This document shows positions 57,056-64,000 of a DNA stretch of 64,000 nucleotides, piece by piece (position 1 is the stretch's first letter; the number at the start of each line of letters is the position of its first letter). A program made the translations under genes and the position numbers. A model generated the notes under the pieces. It was not told the DNA's origin and did not search any database. It was given only the letters and a program-made list of their open reading frames with translations. Source of the stretch: Lenzites betulinus (Eukaryota; Basidiomycota; Agaricomycetes; Polyporales; Polyporaceae); contig JABYQU010000053.1 in assembly GCA_022264855.1 (NCBI GenBank), positions 186,001-250,000 on the forward strand. Reading direction: 5' to 3'.

Positions 57056-58324
57056 CTAGAAGTCATCCGAGAAGTAGTCCGCGAGCGAGTCCTTGATCTC
57101 CCGCATGCGCATCGACGTCGCCACGAGCGCGCTCTCCCTGCAGTGCGGCAAGCCGTCCAAGAAGCCTTGGCTCGGAATCTCGCGCTCCACCATCGCCTTC
57201 ATCACGCTCTCCGCGAGCATGATCCTCCCCAGCAGATCCTCGCGCGCAAGCGGCATCACCTGCGTCCCCGTCTCGAGCACCGTGCGCCAGAGCGTGCCGA
57301 ACGCCTTCGCGCACCGCTGCTGGCTCGCGCAGCGCGCGCCGTGCGTCAGCGCCGGCGGCTGCCCCGGCAACGCGTCCCACAGCTTCGTGAGCGCGTAGTA
57401 CCCCGAGAGGAGCCGCACGCGCTGCGTCCGCGTCAGTGCGCGTTCCGCGTCCCACACCGTCTTCCCGCGCAGCATGAGCGCGTGGTACGCGAGCCCAACG
57501 ACCGGCCGCAGGTTGAAGCGCTCCCCGATGGTAAGCGCGAGCGTGAGGTCGCGTCCTTCGCCAATGAGCCGCTTCCAGCGCGCCATCGCGCATTCCAGGA
57601 GGTCCGCGCGCTCGCAGAGTGCGGCGAGCTCGGTGATTTGTACGAGCGTCGGTGGGTGCGCGGGACCAGACACGGGTGTGGCGGGGACGGCGTGCGGAAG
57701 CGTGGGTGGTGTGGGGGTGTTGGAAGCCACGGTAGTGAGTACGTCGTCGAATGCACCGGGACGAGAGTAGTAATGGTGCAAGGCCGAGAGGGCCCAAGTC
57801 ATCACACTGCGGAACTGGTATTTGTGGGTTATTCGGACGAGGCACACTAGCTGGGTGCAGTCCGCGTCGGAAGACATCGCGCTGGTGAGCTCGTGGGGCC
57901 TACGGCAATGAGTGAATGGTACGGCTGAAGTAAGTAAAGGTACTCACAGCGCATACAGGGCCCACAGGAGGGCACGGAACTCGTCCGCGGTATCGCCCTG
58001 CAGCCTAATAGGGTTGTCGTCGCTTTCGCCCTCCTGTGCGGCGGTCATGCTCGAGTCTGAGCGCGCCGAGTCCGTCTCGCCCGAGAGCTGGAACATTGTC
58101 TCGAATGCGGACTTGTCCTTGGTAAGGACCGATCGGTGGACCTTGAAGAGCGTGTTCTCCACGAGCAGTACGCTGTTCCCATCGTTGATGTAATATACCA
58201 GATCCCTCGAGGGTGGTCGTGGGCCTGGCATTGAGAGCAGTAGCATACCATCGTTGAGAAAGGAGTGGGTCATTGTCATGAGCGGACTGTCGGGCGGGAG
58301 TGCGGGGTGGTCGTCCTGATCCAT
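57056..58324 (-). CDS. BTB/POZ-domain protein (second)
   Basis: Two exons (57948-58324, 57056-57899) give 406 residues. The BTB fold runs from LVYYINDGNSVLLVENTLFKVHRSVLTKDKSAFETMF through DDNPIRLQGDTADEFRALLWALYALPHEL (about residues 42-130). A helical C-terminal region follows (VRITHKYQFRSVMTWALSAL; ALCERADLLECAMARWKRLI; LRPVVGLAYHALMLRGKTVW). The same architecture and the same intron position inside the YALPHE motif occur in the BTB gene at 11.7-14.2 kb, so the two are members of one expanded basidiomycete family, although their sequences are well diverged. Binding partners are unknown. Confidence 0.85.
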
Positions 58325-58757
58325 CGTGCGCTAGCGTCTCGGGTAAGCGGTAGGAGTTCTGAGAATGATGTCTGCCGACACGATCAGAGTAGGCCCACAA
58401 GCATTATATGGGAGCAGCGAGCGTATATATGCGAAGCAGTTGCAGAAGGTGATCGCTAGAAACAAGGAGCACGTCCGCTCCTGTACGCTCCCATCACTGT
58501 ATATAGACGCGCTACGCCCGCTCAGGCACCATTTGGTTTACTAACTTCTAAGTAAGTACTCATATTTCTATTTACGCTCATGTCGGCGCGCTTCAGTTTT
58601 GGGGTCCAGGTAACGAGGTTGTAACCCAAGAAGTACTGCATATATTGCAACTGAGCGACATCCCATCAAATACCGAAAGAGCACAGGAAATACAGAAACT
58701 TAAGAGCCATATCTGCGGTCGTTGAGCTACCCGGGTATCTTCCGCCACGATAATCCC
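58325..58757. other. Spacer between BTB gene and aldo/keto reductase
   Basis: It contains the upstream region of the BTB gene (tatatata near 58426-58433 and 58500) and the 3' region of the reductase gene. No gene. Confidence 0.5.
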
Positions 58758-60200
58758 TCACTGCGACCGCATGAGAACGAACACGAAGCAAGCCAGCTGG
58801 AACAGCATTCCGGGGACAAAGATGTATCTGTTCCGGTACAGATTGTTCTTGACAGTTGAGCAGAGGGTTGGAGGCCCCTTCGCTCCGGCCTCGTCGATTG
58901 CGGCAATCTCTTCCTCCGTGAGGTCCGCTGAAGGCGAAAAACGACGTTGAGTATTTCTGCATTGCTTGTCAAAGTGGTGAATAACATACGCAGATCGGCT
59001 ACGGCCAGATACTCCTGCAAATGCGCCTTAGTCGAGCTGGTCCTGTAGTACGTGTTAGGTAAAGAAGCCTCCGTATGATAGCAGCACCATGATACGCACG
59101 TCACAATTACGACACCCTTACTCCTGACCCATGCCAAAAGCACCTGCGTGGGAGTGGCCTTCAAACGTTGAGCTGCCGCCTCTACAGGCTTGTCAACGGG
59201 ACCCCCGGGGTATTTCGTGATGGGTCTTACGCAATGATTAATACACTGGCCTTGTGCCCTTAACAGTTATGCTCCACTCACTGTAGACTGCTATAAGCCT
59301 CGGTCACGATGCCGTGCTTTGCACTGAACTCCAAAAGGCCCTTGTTCTGCGCATAGTTGTATGGATGGAAGAGAATCTATGCATACGCAGTTGAGTAAAC
59401 GTTATGCACCACAGATGATTAAAAATAACAGACCTGATTGGCCGCGGGTTTGACCTTGGCTATCTTGACCAGCTTTTGCAGCAACGGAAGATCAAAGTTG
59501 CTAACACCGATGCTCCTAAAGCACAACAGCCATCAGCTCTCTGCTTCATGTGTGTCAGTATCTATGGGTACGAACTTAGACAAACCAGTCTCTTGGATTT
59601 TCTCGAACTCCTGCCAATCTGTTTCCAGGTCTTTTATTGCCATCGGGTTGTGGATCAGGTAGAGGTCCACTTGCTTCACGCCGAGCTACGCATCATGGTC
59701 ATATAGACATGAGCACAGCCTGCTGAAAAGCTCGCAGAGATGATACATACTTGGTTGAGACTATGCTCGATCGCCGCGGGAATGGACGTGAGACCGGACC
59801 ACTTGGTTGTGATGTAAAGGTCAGAGCGGTCAAGAGCACTGTCACGGATGGCACGCCCAACGCTGTCCTCCGTTTGGTACCCTGTATATTTCGCGTGAGC
59901 GGCAGCTTTGTTGCATTAACGGATAGGGCGTACATTGTGCGGTATCGAGGTGCGAGAAACCCGTTTCAATGGCTTGAATCACGTAGTCGGTGACGTCCTG
60001 TAAGAACACCGGGCGTAAGTCTGCGATGGGTACACATAATGTGAGCGCGCCGGACCTGGCCCTTCCACTTCGACCCCGTGCCAAACGCTATGACGGGCAT
60101 CTGAAACATGCGAGGCTTAAATTGACGTAGCTAGCCCAGTGTATGCACATAATGGGCGTACCTCGGTGCCATCATTGAGCTTGACTTTCTCAAACGGCAT
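58758..60200 (-). CDS. Aldo/keto reductase
   Basis: An NADPH-dependent carbonyl reductase of the AKR superfamily. Ten exons give 302 residues: 60162-60200, 60056-60100, 59934-59997, 59751-59881, 59582-59685, 59434-59515, 59282-59376, 59100-59225, 58990-59042 and 58758-58927. Motifs: MPVIAFGTGSKWKG, GFSHLDTAQ (catalytic Asp), YQTEDSVGRAI (Tyr), LYITTKWSGL (Lys), VDLYLIHNP (His), SIGVSNFDLPLLQKL and AANQILFHPYNY. So the Asp-Tyr-Lys-His tetrad is complete. The substrate cannot be told. The C-terminus is unusual: after EEEIAAIDEAGAKGPP it ends in a hydrophobic stretch (FVPGMLFQLACFVFVLM) followed by RSQ, like a tail anchor, instead of the usual soluble C-terminal loop. It is divergent from the gelsolin-like gene. 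Confidence 0.9.
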
Positions 60201-60491
60201 TCTCGACTTCAAGGGTCTTCAGCTGTGGTAGTAGTTGCCAAGAAGAATATTGATGGGAGGCACAGCACCTAGCACGTCTGTGGGAGACGTTGGGGATAAG
60301 TATAGTTCCAACGCCATCGTGCTGAGTGAGCACGACCACTCGTTTGGTCCGAAGTCGACCATGACCGGTTGACCAGTCGCAAGCGGCCTTCTCGACTCCG
60401 TCATTGATAAGATAAGAGTTTGAAGCTTCATCTAATCTAATCTAGCCTACATACCGTCGTCAGCGAGAACACAACCTTGATTCCTTCCGCC
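60201..60491. promoter_or_regulatory. Divergent promoter region, aldo/keto reductase / gelsolin-like gene
   Basis: 291 bp between two divergent starts. No clear TATA box or named element is seen; a short AT-rich repeat (tctaatctaatctag) occurs near 60431. Confidence 0.4.
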
Positions 60492-61983
60492 ATGTCTCAA
60501 GATGCTACGCGGGGGCCCTTCCTCACAAGGCCCACAAAGTATAACATTGAGGATACGAACATTGCGCTTCTGGGATCGGACGTGAGTAAAATTACAATAT
60601 TAATGCAATCATGATTTACAGCAGCGATGGCTGTGGTGATCAAACTTGAAAGCTTGAACCCTCGTTCACATTTGAAAGATCGTTGTCATGCTCATGTAAT
60701 ATCTCTTCGGGCAGCTCGAGAAACAGGTTAGAGCGCATGCTGGAGACAAGGAAACAGCTTGGGAAGTAGCTGGTCAAGCACCAGGGGTACAGATCTGGCG
60801 AATCGAACAGTTCACCGTCAAGGAGTGGCCGAAATCTCACTACGGATACTTCTATGACGGAGACTCGTATATCGTCCTGCACGTAAGTGCAATGCTGTCC
60901 GCATACTGCGTCGGCATCTGCTGAGACGCAGGGAACCTATACAGACGTACACGAAAGATCAGGACTCTGAGGAACTCCTCTATGACTTGCATTTCTGGCT
61001 CGGTGCAGAAACCAGTCAGGACGAGGCCGGAACGGCTGCCTACAAGACCGTCGAGCTCGACGACCGTACGTCGCTCTTGGCGCTGTAGACTGCTTCTCAC
61101 TCAAAATAAACTCTCATCAGACTTGGGGGGCAAGCCCGTCCAATACCGCGAAATACAATCATACGAGTCTGCGCGCCTCCTCTCCTACTTCCCGCATTTC
61201 ATCTCCCTGCGTGGTGGAGTCGCTTCCGGATTCCATCACGTCTCCGCCCCGCCTCCGGACAATACTCGCAGGCTATACCGTATCAACGCGACGCAGGTCC
61301 CGGGGCGCGCCACTGCGCACCTACAGGTTCGCGAGGTTCCCGCGGAGGGCTCGAGCGTGACACAGGGCGACGTATACGTGCTCGACCTGGGCGACCGCGT
61401 CTGGCAGTTCAACACGCGCGGCAGTCTGGGTAAGGAGCGCTTCAAGGCTGCCGAGTTTGTGCAGTCGCTCGTCAACGAGCGCGGGAGCCAGCCGGACACA
61501 ACCGTTTACGGCGAGTCTCATTCCATAAGAAAATTCAAACCCGCAGCTTCTTATTTATACACAATTTCGATTTTAGACGAAAACGGGCAGGGTGCTGGGG
61601 TGTTCCTAGCCGCTCTCGACCTTGCCGCTGTTCACGACGCACCGCATGTTTCTGTCTCCTCAGAATCCTCGACGGCACTCTTCCGCCTGTCTGACGAAAG
61701 TGGTGAAGTCCTCTTCGAGCACGTGTCACCACCCGCGCTCTCGACGCTCTCGACATCCGACGCGTTTGTGCTCGACGACAGTACGAACTATGCGTCCCCT
61801 GCCCTATACGTGTGGGTTGGCAGGAATGCGTCGCTCACGGAACGCCGGCTCGCGCTGCAGTATGGGCAGTGGTACTTGTACAAGCATGCGCGGGGAGCCG
61901 GACGTGCGGCTTATGCGACACACATCGTGAAGATGCGTGAGGGGCAGGAGACAGAGGCTTTCTTGAAAGCGATTGGTGCGTGA
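60492..61983 (+). CDS. Gelsolin/villin-family actin-binding protein, severin-like
   Basis: A cytoskeletal protein expected to cap or sever actin filaments in a calcium-dependent way. Five exons (60492-60581, 60715-60882, 60945-61065, 61121-61510, 61577-61983) give 391 residues, the size of three-repeat severin/fragmin proteins. Repeat 1 contains [29 protein letters not shown] and [20 protein letters not shown]; then [19 protein letters not shown]. Repeat 2 contains [10 protein letters not shown] and [16 protein letters not shown]. Repeat 3 contains [13 protein letters not shown] and [20 protein letters not shown]. The fourth intron (61511-61576, 66 nt) begins with GC (G|gcgagt) and ends in tttag. 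It is the only way to restore the family sequence [18 protein letters not shown], yet its retention would keep the frame open. Confidence 0.92.
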
Positions 61984-62183
61984 GTGGGATGGACAGGCAG
62001 GTATCTAAGTAGTAAGAAGAGAATGTATGATATGTGTAGGATGATACCCCCGCTCGAGTACTTAGAGGACGTTCCATAGGTGGTGGTTGTTTTCAAAAGG
62101 GATGCCGTTAAGAAGGAGCTCGTTGGGATGATTGGGGTGGATATGTGAAACTCCGGGAGAAAGACAGAAGATCGATGCGGGTA
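61984..62183. other. Convergent 3' intergenic region
   Basis: 200 bp between the stop codons of the gelsolin-like gene and the unnamed minus-strand gene. Confidence 0.6.
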
Positions 62184-62708
62184 TCACAAGGTATACACCT
62201 GAACCTCGTACGCTCTCTGGAACAAGAAGTCGCTTGCATACATATTCGAACACGTAGTGCTGTGTTTCTGGACAAACTCCTCGATGTCCTGCGCCCGTTT
62301 TGGACCGAGGAGACGACCAAGAATGTGAGTGATCCAGGTGCGGCAGGTGACGTGATGAAGGCGGGTCTCCTGTGCCGCAGGGTAGCTCGTCCGGAAGATC
62401 GAGGAGCACTCTCGTCTGAGCTCTGCTACGCCTATAGGGGAGCAATCGGAGATTTTGAAGTAGGCGAGGATGCAGTCGTTGTTGATCTTGGACAGCGGCC
62501 CGTGAGGCAAGGCCTGCTCGATGTACGCTCCAGGACCTTGTGGATTGGAGCTTGAAGTACTCATCGCGGCCCAGTGATGGCGTGTGGCGACGCCGTTCTG
62601 GTCGATGTGTATGAGTGCCCAGTGAAACGAGTTCAACAAGGGCGTGGTGGCGATGTAAAGGGAGTCGGGTTGTAGCTGGACGCGATATGGGGCAGCATGC
62701 AGTACCAT
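62184..62708 (-). CDS. Unnamed protein, possible papain-like (NlpC/P60-LRAT) fold
   Basis: A 174-residue ORF from MVLHAAPYRVQLQPDSLYIA to FLFQRAYEVQVYTL. The frame stays open upstream to 62978, so an earlier start or an upstream exon is possible. I recall similar proteins in other Agaricomycetes without a function. The pattern LLNSFHWALIHIDQNGVATRHHWA, with a His next to Trp at a strand start, followed about 85 residues later by HHVTCRTWITHILGRLL, with a Cys at a helix start, resembles the His-then-Cys order of permuted NlpC/P60 or LRAT-like domains. This is a weak structural inference. No signal peptide is seen if translation starts at 62708. Confidence 0.6.
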   Translation of the reverse strand: MVLHAAPYRVQLQPDSLYIATTPLLNSFHWALIHIDQNGVATRHHWAAMSTSSSNPQGPGAYIEQALPHGPLSKINNDCILAYFKISDCSPIGVAELRRECSSIFRTSYPAAQETRLHHVTCRTWITHILGRLLGPKRAQDIEEFVQKHSTTCSNMYASDFLFQRAYEVQVYTL

Positions 62709-63941
62709 CGTGGACGATGTGGTGCGATCTTCTGGTAAATCGAAGTCAGGATGGATTAACATCTGATAGAACTTGCATGAGATACTCACCGGCGACTGAG
62801 AATACAAACCTGTCAGAGGGGGCTGCAAAGAATAGGATGCCAAAGCACGATGCGGTTTCGGCGGTGTGGGGTGGCGTACACGTAAACGAGGTGGTGCGGC
62901 CGTACGCGATACTCGATACTCGATACTGACCCAAATGCAGCGACAGATCCCGAGAGCGAGCAGTGGGGCAGCAAGCAACCGTTATGCGATGGATTATTCC
63001 TCTTTATCAGTCGAGGGATAGCCCTGTAACGCGGTACGATGGAGTCTTTGGCACGTTTATATGACTGCTGCTGCTGCACGTAGTCGATAGAGGAAACTTG
63101 GTGTATTCGGGGGGACACGAGGACACGGCATGATCAAATTATTGGCGGGCGCTGGCGTCAATCCCCTCTATGTCATTCCTCGAGGTTCGGGGAACCAGAG
63201 TAAGGCGAGGCAGTCTCATGACTATTATGAAGATCCAAGGATCGCATGTTTGATGCCTAACGTCCGTGTATGTGGGAATTAGCCCACACTAGGGGGCCCA
63301 CGGTACAAGTTGCAACGGAGCTCTCACATTTCAAGCAGGCTGTGATCATCGATTCAGGCCCACGAGGCCAGATACCTGTGTCTACACGGAATCATGTGTA
63401 TGTCAAACACGGATCTCAATGGACGTAGTTGCTGTAAATGGGGCCTATTAACAATGGTATTAGAGAAAATCCTGTGCTCTCTGCAGTACGTAACCATCGC
63501 GATACTGCGTTCAACGACGGTCAAGGGCGTACCGGAGCTATTGTCAAATTCGCCACAAGCATGCTAGCATGTTTCCGAGTCGGAAATGACCGTCTTTATT
63601 TGGTGAGAGTGCTCTGGACAGCAGTGGAGAGTACAGGGAGGTAAACGCGGAAGTCAGGGCCGAAGGTACTACGGGCGCCTCGGGGGGTCGCGCGTGCGCG
63701 GAACCGTACTTCCTGTTTTAGGTAACGCGTTCTTGTCCCTCAACGAGTCAATCGTCTTGCTTTCTTGCCACCACTCATCCACACAAGACCTCCCACCTGG
63801 CCCGCATTGAGAGTAATCGCACACTAGAGCGCTGTGCACGCATCAGAACGCGCGCCCTTCGCAATTGTCATTCTGAAACGTGTTCTCGTTCACCCAGCGA
63901 GAGACGCCGCCGCACCGCACGTCCCGCTTGCTCTTATTGTT
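62709..63941. other. Intergenic region towards the right edge
   Basis: Promoter side of the unnamed minus-strand gene. A short tandem run of atactcg units lies at about 62909-62930. There is no recognisable coding sequence until the ATG at 63942. Confidence 0.45.
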
Positions 63942-63980
63942 ATGCCCATCTTCGATCGCCTCTTCTCCGCTCATCTACCG
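63942..63980 (+). CDS. First coding exon of a gene running off the window (partial)
   Basis: ATG in fair context begins MPIFDRLFSAHLP and is followed at once by a donor-like gtaggc. It is preceded by a CpG- and pyrimidine-rich leader typical of the genes in this window. The rest lies beyond the right edge, so the product cannot be named. Confidence 0.35.
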
Positions 63981-64000
63981 GTAGGCGCGAGCTGAGGAGA

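Noticed and set aside
62907..62932. Short atactcg tandem run
   Set aside because: Three copies only; an ordinary microsatellite without evident function.
1..64000. CRISPR arrays, operons, prokaryotic ribosome-binding sites, integrated viral or plasmid genes, tRNA or rRNA genes
   Set aside because: The sequence is eukaryotic with spliceosomal introns. I saw no spaced direct-repeat arrays, viral hallmark proteins or convincing tRNA cloverleaf, though a tRNA search program could find what the eye misses.

Overview
The window looks like nuclear DNA of a GC-rich, gene-dense Agaricomycete, most plausibly a wood-decay polypore. The genes are cut by many introns of about 48-80 nt with GT..AG ends. 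The inventory is typical of these fungi: tandem GH30 glucanases, a delta-12 desaturase, Egt1, an A1 aspartic protease, BTB and F-box-like proteins of basidiomycete style, and a relic of a multicopy Agaricomycete coiled-coil family. The species call is inference. Every exon model below was built by hand from splice signals and family conservation, and nearly all sum to an intact reading frame.

Layout, left to right. 0.4-3.1 kb: a decayed coiled-coil-family relic and a GC-rich minisatellite. 3.2-6.0 kb: a DUF3292-type membrane protein (minus, with one frameshift), divergent from AMP deaminase (6.2-9.3, plus). 9.8-11.3: eIF3i (minus), divergent from a BTB-domain protein (11.7-14.2, plus). 14.2-17.8: no supported gene. 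17.8-21.1: a YTH-domain m6A reader with an RRM (plus). 21.1-23.6: gene-poor simple sequence. 23.6-26.0 and 27.4-29.7: two head-to-tail GH30 paralogues (minus). 32.1-33.8: delta-12 fatty acid desaturase (plus). 34.4-40.5: a roughly 1.2-kb inverted repeat whose arms each carry a small TATA-driven ORF, flanking ribosomal protein eS19 (minus) and an F-box-like gene (plus). 40.8-44.1: ribonucleotide reductase large subunit (minus), divergent from an unnamed 207-aa protein (44.4-45.1, plus) across a promoter rich in ACGCGT. 45.4-48.8: ergothioneine synthase Egt1 (minus). 49.7-51.5: DHHC palmitoyltransferase (minus). 52.0-53.4: F-box-like protein (plus). 55.2-56.8: aspartic protease (plus). 57.1-58.3: second BTB protein (minus). 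58.8-60.2: aldo/keto reductase (minus), divergent from a severin/gelsolin-like protein (60.5-62.0, plus). 62.2-62.7: unnamed protein with a possible papain-like His/Cys pattern (minus). 63.9: first exon of a gene running off the right edge.

The genes do not form one pathway; this is an ordinary eukaryotic mosaic with several divergent promoters. The most unusual items are: the downstream GH30 paralogue, whose NEP acid/base motif has been replaced by read-through intron-like sequence; the inverted duplication around eS19; an ACGCGT cluster over RNR1 together with a 4-nt micro-exon in that gene; a long insertion inside the YTH fold; and a GC-AG intron in the gelsolin gene that would stay open if retained.
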